The translations under genes and the position numbers were made by a program. 64,000 nucleotides of DNA from Prevotellaceae bacterium UBA2448 (GTDB taxonomy: Bacteria > Bacteroidota > Bacteroidia > Bacteroidales > Bacteroidaceae), in NCBI GenBank assembly GCA_002342585.1, contig DDQG01000029.1, forward strand, positions 54,853 to 118,852, written 5' to 3'. The notes below the pieces were generated by a model. That model did no database searches and was not told the origin of the DNA. It saw only the letters and a list, made by a program, of their open reading frames with translations. Each line of letters starts with the position of its first letter. The first letter of the stretch is position 1. Positions 54,180 to 62,770 of the stretch are shown in pieces.

Positions 54180-56538
54180 CTTTACTAATCTTTTTATAAG
54201 TTCCTTTTCCTATCTCCTCGATAATGCCGAGTTTCTTCCATTGGTAAATAATCTTTCGCAGTTCGGTCTTAATGCCTTGCTTCAGACACACAGTATAGAT
54301 ATCAGCCTTTGTAAACTCCTCCGACAGTCCTGTATAAACCGATCTCTGTGGAGTAGAAACACTGGTGTTCGTCAGTTCGTTATACTTCGCACCCCACAAC
54401 CTCAGCGACTCTTCAAGGTCGATATGCATCCACCAGTCCACAAACTTCTTCACATTCTCCTTATCGCGCGAAGTGAATCGGGTATATACCTGCGTACACT
54501 CCAGAGCCAGTCTGAAACCTCTCACTCCAGTACGTCTGCGAAACACATCCCTGGCTCTGTCCACATCCCTAACGGCTATCTCCACCTGTTCCTTATGGAA
54601 AGCATCAATGACAGGCATAATCCACCCCATGTCGATAGTCTGTTTCTCGCGAAACTTAAACCTCCAGGGAATTTCCTCGTCAAACTGCTTCTCGTTCAGT
54701 CCCTCCACATCAGCCACATCCACATTACAGGGTTCCTCATACGTTGCAGCATCACACTTCTTACAGAACTCCTCTACCCTCTTCTTCTCCTGCTCCGTCA
54801 TTGGTGCCCACGGCATAGGCGATGCAAACTCCTGATTCTGCAGTTCCGTAAAACAGCATCTCTGCACGAGTCCGTTTTCCACACTCTTGAAATACCGTTC
54901 CACCTGATCCCACGTACCCAGAATCAGCAAATTCCAGTACAACCTTACCGTACCCTTAAACGAATTGCTGCTTTTAAACGCCTGACCGTACTCACCGTTA
55001 TCCCAGGCAATGCGCACCATATCGTCCTTATTACCTCCCGCAGCCTTCACACCCTTAGCCCAGCTGTCCATCTCCGCAGCATAAGTAAACATGTGATACC
55101 CGTGATTTATCTGCTGCTTCTCCAAAAACTCCGTCTCCGAATTCTTTGCAGGGATAAGTCTCATACTCGTTTGCGGATTCTCAGGCGACCTCTCGTTATC
55201 ACCCTTCCTGTTTATGTACTTCAGATACAGAGCCTCACGTTTTCCCTGGATAAAATCACGCAACCTGATATCCTTAAAAAACATATCCATGAATCGTTCC
55301 ACAAAACTCTTTCCCGACCCCGGAGGCGCAGTGATGATAGAGAAAAACGAAGTAGTATGCAGCTTATCATCATACGGATAACGTGCCTGTACATAACTTG
55401 TCAGCGTACCCAGTATAGGCATCAGCGCATTTATTCCGGGCACAACGAAATCAGCTGGAGCACCCCTCAGCACATCGCGGAATATAGGAGGCAGAAACGG
55501 CGGCATCGCAGCATTAGTTTCGTCCTCCAGAATGATACTGTCATCCTCCATACTCATTGCCTGCTTACGGCTCACATAAAAGCCGTTATCCTTCATGAAG
55601 AAATACAGCTCCTTCGGCAGCGACGACAGAGTATTCGACTTGCAGATATGCTTAATCTGGCTCCATCTCTCCTCCTTCGTATGCCCTATAGCAGGCAGCA
55701 GATACAGCAGGCAGCGCTTATTATTCGACGTGAGGCAACGGAAATTCTTTATCAGGTCATTATAATAATTATGAGCCTCGCCGTCGCCCGACTTCGGAAT
55801 ACCGTTCACCTCAATATACTTCTGCAAGATAGGTTTCACGGGCACACCTCTCCATGCCATATTCTCAAACTTCTCAATCTCCTCCTCGGTGAACTCCGGA
55901 ATACCGCTATCATCCTCCGTCTCCTTGGCTGTGCTACCATCCTCACCCTCCGCACTGGCTTCTATCTGTCCTTCGGGAAAATCATCCTGCCATGCCAAAT
56001 CCTGATTGAACTGCAGCACATAATCCCACGACACCAGAAACGAACTGCGCGACACATCATGACACTTCTCGTCAAAATCTCCGTGATGGTCAAAGTGAAA
56101 TTCTCTGTTCAGTTGAGCCAGAGCATCAGGAATCGACGTCACACCTTGCGGAGCCACAACCACGATGCGCAGTCCCTTACCGCTTGGAGTCTTGTGAGCC
56201 ACAAGCAGTTTATTGTCCAGATACTCCTTGCCCATCACAGTCTTCAGCGTATTCCACGACCTTTCCACATCCTCCATGTGGTCAATATCAATCATGATAA
56301 ACTGCGTAGGCTGCATAGTCGCCTTAGACCTAAGATTCCCCTTGCCCATAAAACAGATTACAGGCAACTGAGTCTTCAACTCCTTCTCCCCATTCGTCAC
56401 CCTCTGCAGAATACCTCTATACTTCTTACTGTTCGTCACGAGGTCGAAAGCCTGATTCAGCGACTTAGGCTCGGTCTTCACTCCTGGAGCAATAGTCCCA
56501 GCCTTTGTCTTCATCGGCATACATACATCAAAAAGCAT
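54148..56538 (-). CDS. Primase-helicase protein (BT4734/VirE-N plus DUF3987)
   Basis: 796 residues. The N-terminal region (about 55-200) resembles a BT4734-like/VirE-N primase-polymerase domain: FIMIDIDH near 80, HKTPSGKGLRIVV near 110 and HDVSRSSFLVSWD near 158 match the hDhD, S-x-G and acidic motifs of archaeo-eukaryotic primases. A PriCT-like middle (about 225-290) follows, then a DUF3987 ATPase with Walker A APPGSGKSF near 409 and an IAWDNGEYGQAF region near 505. Such proteins start replication on phages, plasmids and integrative elements. It is the main gene of the five-gene cassette 57281-53745. Confidence 0.75.
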   Translation of the reverse strand: MLFDVCMPMKTKAGTIAPGVKTEPKSLNQAFDLVTNSKKYRGILQRVTNGEKELKTQLPVICFMGKGNLRSKATMQPTQFIMIDIDHMEDVERSWNTLKTVMGKEYLDNKLLVAHKTPSGKGLRIVVVAPQGVTSIPDALAQLNREFHFDHHGDFDEKCHDVSRSSFLVSWDYVLQFNQDLAWQDDFPEGQIEASAEGEDGSTAKETEDDSGIPEFTEEEIEKFENMAWRGVPVKPILQKYIEVNGIPKSGDGEAHNYYNDLIKNFRCLTSNNKRCLLYLLPAIGHTKEERWSQIKHICKSNTLSSLPKELYFFMKDNGFYVSRKQAMSMEDDSIILEDETNAAMPPFLPPIFRDVLRGAPADFVVPGINALMPILGTLTSYVQARYPYDDKLHTTSFFSIITAPPGSGKSFVERFMDMFFKDIRLRDFIQGKREALYLKYINRKGDNERSPENPQTSMRLIPAKNSETEFLEKQQINHGYHMFTYAAEMDSWAKGVKAAGGNKDDMVRIAWDNGEYGQAFKSSNSFKGTVRLYWNLLILGTWDQVERYFKSVENGLVQRCCFTELQNQEFASPMPWAPMTEQEKKRVEEFCKKCDAATYEEPCNVDVADVEGLNEKQFDEEIPWRFKFREKQTIDMGWIMPVIDAFHKEQVEIAVRDVDRARDVFRRRTGVRGFRLALECTQVYTRFTSRDKENVKKFVDWWMHIDLEESLRLWGAKYNELTNTSVSTPQRSVYTGLSEEFTKADIYTVCLKQGIKTELRKIIYQWKKLGIIEEIGKGTYKKISKDEKSGKSKNK

Positions 56539-56815
56539 ACTTGTGTAAAATTTCAGTTAGAACATTCATTTGATTAAAGAACTGAGCCAGAAGCCCCTTC
56601 TTCTCCCTAGTCTTATTGAGCGACATGTGTACAACCACCTTCTTCTTAGTCTCATAAACGGAATAGCCATTACCCTCCGTCACCAGCTTCTTCGACCCTG
56701 CAGCCACCCCTGTCTGTTCCGGAGTGAAATTTATCTGTCCGTACTCATTCAGTGAAGCCCAGCCTCTGTACTTCTTGCCGACCTCCATTTGTTTCTTTGT
56801 CATTTCAGTATTCAT
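56528..56815 (-). CDS. Small cassette protein of unknown function
   Basis: 95 residues. YRGWASLNEYGQINFTPEQTG near 16-36 and VTEGNGYSVYETKKKVVVHMSLNKTREKKGLLAQFFNQMNVL form a beta-rich then helical sequence. No family recognised. Its start overlaps the stop of the preceding 61-residue gene by 4 bases, and its stop overlaps the primase-helicase start by 11, so it belongs to one translationally coupled cassette. Confidence 0.5.
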   Translation of the reverse strand: MNTEMTKKQMEVGKKYRGWASLNEYGQINFTPEQTGVAAGSKKLVTEGNGYSVYETKKKVVVHMSLNKTREKKGLLAQFFNQMNVLTEILHKYAF

Positions 56816-56997
56816 AATCTATACATACATTTAAGTTCGTTAATAGCATAATCTCTTATCTTACGACTAAGCAGGGAATCCCGCTGAAAATTCAGAGCAT
56901 AACAAACCATCATGAAAGAACAGGAAAAATATTCTGCAATCTTCTCGCGGTCTCCCTTCTTAGTATAAATTTTCCTTTTTCGGGAACTTGGTAACAT
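56812..56997 (-). CDS. Small HTH-like DNA-binding protein
   Basis: 61 residues, basic. GDREKIAEYFSCSFMMVCYALNFQRDSLLSRKIRDYAINE fits a short helix-turn-helix that is common in small proteins of Bacteroidales mobile elements (IAE-F-CS-VxxALNF-S-xxKIRxYA). It is probably a DNA-binding or excisionase-like accessory factor. The start overlaps the OB-fold gene's stop by one base (TAATG), and its own stop overlaps the next start. Confidence 0.55.
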   Translation of the reverse strand: MLPSSRKRKIYTKKGDREKIAEYFSCSFMMVCYALNFQRDSLLSRKIRDYAINELKCMYRL

Positions 56998-57281
56998 TAC
57001 AATACAATCAGATTAACTATATTGATATACGTAGAAGTTCTGGGGTTACCGTTCTCATCCTTCCAGTCGCTGACTCTCAGTCTGCACAGCACACTCACAT
57101 TCGTACCTACAGGAATCTTGTTCTCGTTCAGCGTACCAGCCAAATCGTCAGTAGCTTCAGCCACAAACTCATCAGCCCCGTCCTTCAGTCTTACGGTAAT
57201 CTTTTTGAACTTACCATTACCATCGCGTCTGTCCTTCTCTTCGTAATTACCAATTGCTTGGATTTTGCATACTTTTTCCAT
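56997..57281 (-). CDS. Small OB-fold, SSB-like protein
   Basis: 94 residues. KVCKIQAIGNYEEKD, KKITVRLKDGADEFVAEATDDLAG, VGTNVSVLCRLRVSDWKDENGNPRTSTYINIVNLIVL follow the beta pattern of an OB fold, similar to DUF3127 and other single-strand DNA-binding proteins of phages. A role in protecting or loading single-stranded DNA for the primase-helicase is an inference from position. It is the first gene of the cassette; a -7 box (57349-57356) lies 68 bases upstream. Confidence 0.6.
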   Translation of the reverse strand: MEKVCKIQAIGNYEEKDRRDGNGKFKKITVRLKDGADEFVAEATDDLAGTLNENKIPVGTNVSVLCRLRVSDWKDENGNPRTSTYINIVNLIVL

Positions 57282-57348
57282 AAATTTTATTGATTAAAAA
57301 ATTCACGCAAGGGATATCCTTACATGACAACCATTTTTGATTGCGATG

Positions 57349-57356
57349 CAAAAGTA
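57349..57356 (-). promoter_or_regulatory. -7 element for the primase cassette
   Basis: Minus-strand TACTTTTG matches TAnnTTTG. The -33 region has no TTTG. Confidence 0.5.
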
Positions 57357-57460
57357 TGCGATGTATATTTCATAAAGTTTTATTTTTTAATGTCCATCTT
57401 GTACTTTCCCTTAATATCTTGTGCTCGCTCTTCATATCTTGTCTTTGCTTTACTTTGAGC

Positions 57461-57494
57461 AGAAAAAAACACCAGAACCATTCGATTCTGATGT
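57461..57494 (-). terminator. Terminator of the APxGQHID gene pair
   Basis: On the minus strand ACATCAGAA and TTCTGGTGT pair (one G-U) around an 8-base loop, followed by seven T. It lies 25 bases after the stop of the 57519 gene. Confidence 0.75.
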
Positions 57495-57518
57495 TTAAAT
57501 CTTAATTGTGTGAATGAA

Positions 57519-57947
57519 CTATTTTATATAGCAAGCAGAAAAATACTTTTCACTAAACCCCTCTCCTGTAGGCATCCCCATTCGTACTAATTCAGCGTAT
57601 GCTACACTAGGACTTTCAGGCAACAAAACCCTTCCTTGTTTCTTCAATTCTCTTAAAAACGAACATATTTCTTTTACTTTCTGATTTTTCACCAGTCGTT
57701 TCACAGCATTGTGAATTTTCCATGCTTCCTCATCTTCTATTTCTGGGTAAACGAAGTGAAACAAATCTTCATCATGCTTTTCTTTTGAAGGTTCTGTACC
57801 TTTATCTACATTCTCCACAATACCAAATTCGAACCTTCCTTCTCCATCCATACGGAAATTTATGGTGTCAACATGATCTATATGCTGCCCTATGGGAGCA
57901 TTGAAATTGTTCGTAATATGAATTTCACTTTTCTTATCCTTCTCCAT
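57519..57947 (-). CDS. Hypothetical protein with N-terminal APIGQHID motif
   Basis: 142 residues from the ATG at 57947. A TTG at 57956 would overlap the previous gene, but the ATG is a better start. The N-terminus has NNFNAPIGQHIDHVD at about residues 12-26, followed by a helical soluble domain (HNAVKRLVKNQKVKEICSFLRELKKQGRVLLP near 80-112). The same motif closes the upstream protein. No family recognised. It ends at a terminator, so the pair forms a complete operon. Confidence 0.6.
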   Translation of the reverse strand: MEKDKKSEIHITNNFNAPIGQHIDHVDTINFRMDGEGRFEFGIVENVDKGTEPSKEKHDEDLFHFVYPEIEDEEAWKIHNAVKRLVKNQKVKEICSFLRELKKQGRVLLPESPSVAYAELVRMGMPTGEGFSEKYFSACYIK

Positions 57948-57952
57948 TGTTG

Positions 57953-59041
57953 TCAATAGTTTTCTATTTTATCAACCTGATCTATGTGTTGTCCTACAGG
58001 AGCATAAAAGTTATTGACATATCTTCCTTTTTTAAAAGGTTCTTCTATACTATCAATAAGATTTATGTCTTCCGCTGTAGCTATGCCTCTAAGAAACTTA
58101 TTCAACATGGCGACAATAGGTTTTGCGTCACCCCATTCAATACAACTCTTACAATAATCAGCAATTTGCACTAAGGTGAACTTCCGCGCCGTTCCGTCAC
58201 TCTTTTGTTTTTCGAGTAGAGCCTTTAATTTTTCATTCTCACTTTGCAACTCTTGCAGCCGAGTTCGCATACCTGCTGTAATTGCATCTTCCTTCCTTAC
58301 AAACCTATTATAGTCGTATTGTTGGCATTCTTCTGCAAGCACCATACTATTTTCTTCGTTGTACGCAGAATATTTATCCAGAATTTTATTAAAGGTGTTA
58401 AACCGGGAATAATCCTCCTCGAAAGAGAGGTTGTTGATGCTTTCTTTAATTAAAATTGCCACTTCTTTCTTGTCATCAAGTCCTTCCCACAAATCTAATA
58501 CTTCTTCCAGAAACATGGAATTGTAATTATTTGTGATTGCCTTCCAATCATAATATTTATCCCTCAGTTGCACAGCACCAACAGGTTTAGGAACAAACTT
58601 ATAAGTTATGTATATATTTTTCTTCCTTATTTTATTATAACAATCCTCAAAAAATCTCCAGTATATACATTCTGAATACCTTTCTCGAATCAAGGCAAGA
58701 AATGTTTTATTAATAGGATGAGAGTGTTTCTCTATGAGTAAAAAAACAAAATATACCATAGTCATCACCAACTCTGATATAAGTTGGAAACTCATATCAG
58801 CCCTTACATCCGAAATAATTTTCGACAGCTTTGCAGGATTTGTATGTTCGTACTCAATTCTCGTAACCTGGTAATACACCTCGTTAAAGATAACGACGGG
58901 TTTAGGCAGTTCTTCAAGGGGAATTTCTCTTACTTTGCAAAGTGTTTTATAAATTGTTCTATTTATAGAATCTAAATAGAAAAACTCCGATATAGAAGTT
59001 TTATCTGTCCACAAAAAAAGTCTTGGTAAGTTTGGTATCAT
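57953..59041 (-). CDS. Hypothetical protein with coiled coil and C-terminal APVGQHID motif
   Basis: 362 residues. A hydrophobic segment near 90-103 (ELVMTMVYFVFLLI) may be buried or membrane-associated. A short coiled coil lies near 260-285 (TRLQELQSENEKLKALLEKQ). The protein then ends NNFYAPVGQHIDQVD and KIENY, nearly identical to the N-terminus of the next gene's product. I recognise no catalytic motif. The stop is 5 bases before the next ATG. A full promoter lies 230 bases upstream, leaving a long leader. It could be a regulator or sensor in a conflict system, but that is inference. Confidence 0.6.
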   Translation of the reverse strand: MIPNLPRLFLWTDKTSISEFFYLDSINRTIYKTLCKVREIPLEELPKPVVIFNEVYYQVTRIEYEHTNPAKLSKIISDVRADMSFQLISELVMTMVYFVFLLIEKHSHPINKTFLALIRERYSECIYWRFFEDCYNKIRKKNIYITYKFVPKPVGAVQLRDKYYDWKAITNNYNSMFLEEVLDLWEGLDDKKEVAILIKESINNLSFEEDYSRFNTFNKILDKYSAYNEENSMVLAEECQQYDYNRFVRKEDAITAGMRTRLQELQSENEKLKALLEKQKSDGTARKFTLVQIADYCKSCIEWGDAKPIVAMLNKFLRGIATAEDINLIDSIEEPFKKGRYVNNFYAPVGQHIDQVDKIENY

Positions 59042-59270
59042 ATCGTTTTTTAAAAGAGCGCAGGCATGCTAGTAAACAAACAAGCCCATCAGGTTGCTAC
59101 CCCTATCTACCTTGCCGAATACTACCAATGCCCACGCCTGTTTGGTGTGAGCTGATAGCCTTCGTTGTTCGTAGATTCCTTTTAAAGTAGCAATTGATGG
59201 GAAACTCGAAAAGCTCTGGCTCTTTATGTTATATACTTAAAGGGATAAATCCCTATTTATTATTTTGATG
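59042..59270 (-). other. Long leader region of the APxGQHID operon
   Basis: About 220 bases lie between the promoter and the first ATG. A frame open from 59236 to a stop at 59069 (55 codons, ending GSNLMGLFVY) has no ATG, GTG or TTG near its start, so it is probably not translated, though its composition is protein-like. A small hairpin (AGGGA/TCCCT) lies near 59240-59255. It may be a structured leader or a displaced gene fragment. Confidence 0.45.
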
Positions 59271-59272
59271 CA

Positions 59273-59303
59273 CAAAGGTACGAGTAAGCGAGTAAAGCAC
59301 AAA
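59273..59303 (-). promoter_or_regulatory. Promoter of the APxGQHID operon
   Basis: Minus-strand TTTG (59300-59303), a 19-base spacer and TACCTTTG (59273-59280): a full consensus. The rest of the gap to 59413 shows no further feature. Confidence 0.72.
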
Positions 59304-59413
59304 ATAAGCGAGTTTATTTTTACTTTCAAGCGTGAGTACCTTCGACGAAGTCAACGTACAACTAATTTTGTATAAGCCATATCTAAGAGAGATTATTTGT
59401 TTAGAGTCAAGTG

Positions 59414-59755
59414 TCAGTTTGGTTGGTTCTTTTCATTAGTCATTTTCTCCAAGAGTTCTTCCATTTTATGGTAATGCTCTTCACGCTTTTGTTGTTCTTC
59501 TTGTTCGTTTTCTTCTCTCATTTTCTTTTTGGTTCCATGATAACCAAGAGCATAAAAGATACCCGATGACAAGAATACAAATACCATCATGGGTAGAAAA
59601 TCAAAGGCTATCTCAAATATCGTTAAATCAGGATTCTTCATCTGTGCCAATATGACAATGCAGAAAATTATAGCCATCCACACAAGAAACCATATCCAGA
59701 ATGCTTTTGTTCCTTGTGATTTTGCTGTCTTATTTATTTCTTCTAATGTGTGCAT
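59414..59755 (-). CDS. Two-helix membrane protein with charged C-terminal coiled coil
   Basis: 113 residues. Two hydrophobic segments (about 20-38, FWIWFLVWMAIIFCIVILA, and 53-70, LPMMVFVFLSSGIFYAL) are followed by a Glu/Lys-rich helix (KKKMREENEQEEQQKREEHYHKMEELLEKM) that should form a coiled coil in the cytoplasm. No family recognised. It stands alone downstream of the restriction-modification operon, separated by 97 bases, and may be co-transcribed with it. Confidence 0.6.
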   Translation of the reverse strand: MHTLEEINKTAKSQGTKAFWIWFLVWMAIIFCIVILAQMKNPDLTIFEIAFDFLPMMVFVFLSSGIFYALGYHGTKKKMREENEQEEQQKREEHYHKMEELLEKMTNEKNQPN

Positions 59756-59852
59756 AGAAAGTATTTTGTTGTTAATATTTTAGTTTAGTTTAGATGCCAT
59801 TGAGTCCCTGTGGCATTTGTTGAAAATATTTTATTTAGAGTTTAGATGTTAG

Positions 59853-60938
59853 TTATATATTATTGTGATACTGAAGATTCTGAATAACAGATTGTGTTTT
59901 TTCTTCAACCCTTCTCATATAATTTTCCATATAATCCCAGTCAGGTCTATTTTTAGAATCAATGGGTAATAAAATTGTAAAATCAGTTTTCATATGCCTG
60001 TTGAGCTCATCTATAAAAGCTTTATAATGTAAACGCCCTTCCTTAAATACCATTGTGGCAATAAACCTTTTAGCATAATCTGACATAGGATGCTTCGGAA
60101 TTAGTACATTTACATTTTGACTTGTGTAAAAGGGGGATTCTTGAACAAAGCAAGATCCTAAATATTCTCCTCCCAAAGAAATGGTCATACAACCAGCATC
60201 ATATGGTTTTATTCCATCTATTTTGTCAATGAAGTCTGTTACTCCATTATTAGCATTCGCCCTTCCTACAAAATTTATAGAAGGATTGTTACTTGTCATT
60301 TTAATCCTATCTAATTTTGTACCGCTATCAATAACAAACAAATCATCATCATATAGATGAAATTTTCCCCAATTCCTAATATTTTTTTTCTTATTATAAA
60401 TATTTTTTATTGCATGTATATAAATCGGAATTTCTGTATTTAATCTTGCCTTTAACATTGATATTTTTTTATCCATAAAATCCCAGTCAGGAGTTTTTCT
60501 ATCATTGACAGGGAGTTTAATTATCAAATCAATAGCAATATCTCTTCGAAATTTATTTCCATAGTCAAATCCCTTTGTAAATGCTGCCTTACGGAATACA
60601 GATGCAAAGAACAACAATCTTTCTTCATTCCAACACTCTGCAAATTCTCCTATAGGATATAAGCCTTGGACATGAGGATACCCAATAAAATCATTTGCTT
60701 GATAGAATATTGTATTAGTATCTACAGTATCACTAAATGTAATCATTTGTCCTTTTTCTGTTGCATTTAATGTACTATATCCTCCGATACCGTTATTATA
60801 AGCAGAATTTACAACAACAGGTACTGTTCCGTGGTCTAATAGTTTGGAATTCGTTAAATTATATGCTTTTGTGGGCCTAATATCAAATAAATCCCCAACT
60901 CTATATTTACGCCATCGTGTTGTTTCTATTAAATTCAT
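59853..60938 (-). CDS. BcgI-like specificity (S/B) subunit
   Basis: 361 residues of the restriction specificity-subunit type, with two target-recognition halves. WRKYRVGDLFDIRPTKAYNLTN opens the first and WGKFHLYDDDLFVIDSGTK (about 193) the second. Each half ends in a matching helix start, PDWDFMDKKISML near 156 and PDWDYMENYMRRV near 340, the pseudo-symmetric plan of S subunits. Each half would read one part of a bipartite DNA site. It overlaps the nuclease-methylase gene by 4 bases. BcgI B is about 340 residues, so the size fits a type IIB system. Confidence 0.8.
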   Translation of the reverse strand: MNLIETTRWRKYRVGDLFDIRPTKAYNLTNSKLLDHGTVPVVVNSAYNNGIGGYSTLNATEKGQMITFSDTVDTNTIFYQANDFIGYPHVQGLYPIGEFAECWNEERLLFFASVFRKAAFTKGFDYGNKFRRDIAIDLIIKLPVNDRKTPDWDFMDKKISMLKARLNTEIPIYIHAIKNIYNKKKNIRNWGKFHLYDDDLFVIDSGTKLDRIKMTSNNPSINFVGRANANNGVTDFIDKIDGIKPYDAGCMTISLGGEYLGSCFVQESPFYTSQNVNVLIPKHPMSDYAKRFIATMVFKEGRLHYKAFIDELNRHMKTDFTILLPIDSKNRPDWDYMENYMRRVEEKTQSVIQNLQYHNNI

Positions 60939-62761
60939 TTTTTTTCATCTTTTAAACATATTACGACATCGTTTTTGATACGAGATAATTGACTACAATA
61001 TAATACCTTTTCTAAAACATTCTCTTGAAATTCTTTTATATCTATACCTAATTTAAATAATTCATAATTCATCATTGTTTTTAAGAAATCTTCCTCATAT
61101 ATTTCAAAAGGCTTTTCAGGCATTTGATAGGACAGGTGCTCATTAGGATGTATTATCTGGCGTGTATTATACAAATCGTCTACGCCATTTTGTATCGCCT
61201 TGATCCAATAATCTTCTTTTTTCTGCCAACGATTCTTTATATCTAGGCGACCTCGGTTTTTTACTGTTTCCAATCCATCCTCTTCGATATAATATCCTAT
61301 TACATTTCTATCTTTTTGAGCTTCCCCACTTTTAAATATAAAAATAGATGTTGTCACACCCACGCCCGTAAATAAGTTTTCAGGCAGTTTTATAATAGTT
61401 TTCAATGTATGGTCTTTGAGAAGTTTATTTCCATATTTTTTATCTGCCATATCTTTTTCCAACTTCTTATCTGGGAGAATAAAAGCACATTCCGTGCCTT
61501 TAGGAACAGAATCAAGAACGTTTTGCACAATCTTTAAACAACCATATTTTCTCTCAAAAGGTGGATTCATTAATACTTTTGTGATGTTTTTAGACCTTAT
61601 CCATTCGGATGCCTCATTTGTCCTAGCATCCAGCTGTGCCAAGCTAGTTTTCCCATCTTTATGAATAAGCATATTTGCACACGCTAAGGCAAATATTTCT
61701 CTGTCAAATTCGATACCATACAATTGTGACTTCTTTATAATATCAGCTTCATTAGTTTTTACTCCTCCAACTTCTTTTATCATGTTACACATAGCTTTAA
61801 CTAAGAAAGCACCAGAGCCACAAGTTGCATCTAAAACCCTATCATCTTTATTAACATTAATCAGTCTATACATAAAGGATGTTATATGGTCGGGTGTAAA
61901 TATTTGCCCACTTTCAGATTTTTTCTTATATCTATTAAATTCATTAAAGAATATTCCCATAACATCCTCGCCATTCCAATTGTCTGATTTTATATGGTTT
62001 GAGATTTCTATAATATTTGCTATAAAGTTATTAAGTGCCTCTTGATTTGTTTCGTTATTCATTCTTATTTCAGAATACACTTCAATAAGAAGTTCCAACT
62101 TTAGATTTTGTTTTTTATCTTTTTCAATTGACTTAGATATAGTGCTAAGAATCGAGTTCTTAATTAATGAAAAATCCATGTCTTTATACAGCATAGCTCC
62201 ATAGCGCTTAGCTACTAAAGCACATGCTGTAAAAATCATACGATGATAGAGATTTTTTATACCAAATTGCGTATGTAAGCAGTCGTTTATATCTTTAGTA
62301 ATTTTGTAAATTTTTTGTTTGTCAATTTTGTCATCTACAAAGAGAGAGAGGTAATAAGATTTATTTTGCAAGGTAGGTGCAACATCCCCAAGTTCAAAAA
62401 TCTTTATTTTTGAATCATTTGAGTGAGTATTAAAATATTTGAATACCCTAATGTCTTTTCCGTTGTATAATATACCTATTACACGATTGTATTTTTTTGA
62501 AGAAATATCAATATTTTTATACAACTCCTTAACCCATTTCTGTTTTTCTATATCTTCATTTTCAGATTTGGTTTCTAATACAATAGCAACTGCATCGCAA
62601 TCTTTTGGAAAATACCAACCATCAGGTTTGTCGATAACCCCTTTAAATCCAAGCTGATTAAAAGTAGTTAATTGCCCTGTACCTTGCTGAACATCTTTCT
62701 CATTATCATCAAAACCCAAAATAATTTTTGCACTATCTCTTACTTGGTCTTCTGTTCTCAT
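60935..62761 (-). CDS. BcgI-like nuclease-methyltransferase (A) subunit
   Basis: 608 residues. The N-terminus (about 25-110) resembles a PD-(D/E)XK nuclease: DCDAVAIVLETKSEN, with Glu63 and Lys65 as the ExK and Asp54/Asp56 before it. An N6-adenine methyltransferase domain follows: QIFTPDHITSFM near 293, motif I DATCGSGAF near 306 and catalytic NPPF near 397. This nuclease-plus-methylase fusion with a separate S-type partner matches type IIB BcgI, which cuts on both sides of its site. A type I HsdM with an unusual N-terminus is the alternative, but no separate HsdR is present here. Confidence 0.78.
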   Translation of the reverse strand: MRTEDQVRDSAKIILGFDDNEKDVQQGTGQLTTFNQLGFKGVIDKPDGWYFPKDCDAVAIVLETKSENEDIEKQKWVKELYKNIDISSKKYNRVIGILYNGKDIRVFKYFNTHSNDSKIKIFELGDVAPTLQNKSYYLSLFVDDKIDKQKIYKITKDINDCLHTQFGIKNLYHRMIFTACALVAKRYGAMLYKDMDFSLIKNSILSTISKSIEKDKKQNLKLELLIEVYSEIRMNNETNQEALNNFIANIIEISNHIKSDNWNGEDVMGIFFNEFNRYKKKSESGQIFTPDHITSFMYRLINVNKDDRVLDATCGSGAFLVKAMCNMIKEVGGVKTNEADIIKKSQLYGIEFDREIFALACANMLIHKDGKTSLAQLDARTNEASEWIRSKNITKVLMNPPFERKYGCLKIVQNVLDSVPKGTECAFILPDKKLEKDMADKKYGNKLLKDHTLKTIIKLPENLFTGVGVTTSIFIFKSGEAQKDRNVIGYYIEEDGLETVKNRGRLDIKNRWQKKEDYWIKAIQNGVDDLYNTRQIIHPNEHLSYQMPEKPFEIYEEDFLKTMMNYELFKLGIDIKEFQENVLEKVLYCSQLSRIKNDVVICLKDEKK

Positions 62762-62770
62762 AATATCTCT

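Noticed and set aside
54058..56577. 839-codon open frame on the + strand opposite the primase-helicase gene
   Set aside because: It is exactly antisense to a gene with recognisable primase and Walker A motifs. Its translation is low-complexity and rich in Leu, His, Ile, Arg and Ser, as expected for the complement of this codon usage, and no domain is visible.
57390..57460. Three ATCTTGT repeats in the gap before the terminator
   Set aside because: Short and irregular in an A+T-rich gap, with no relation to a promoter; probably chance.
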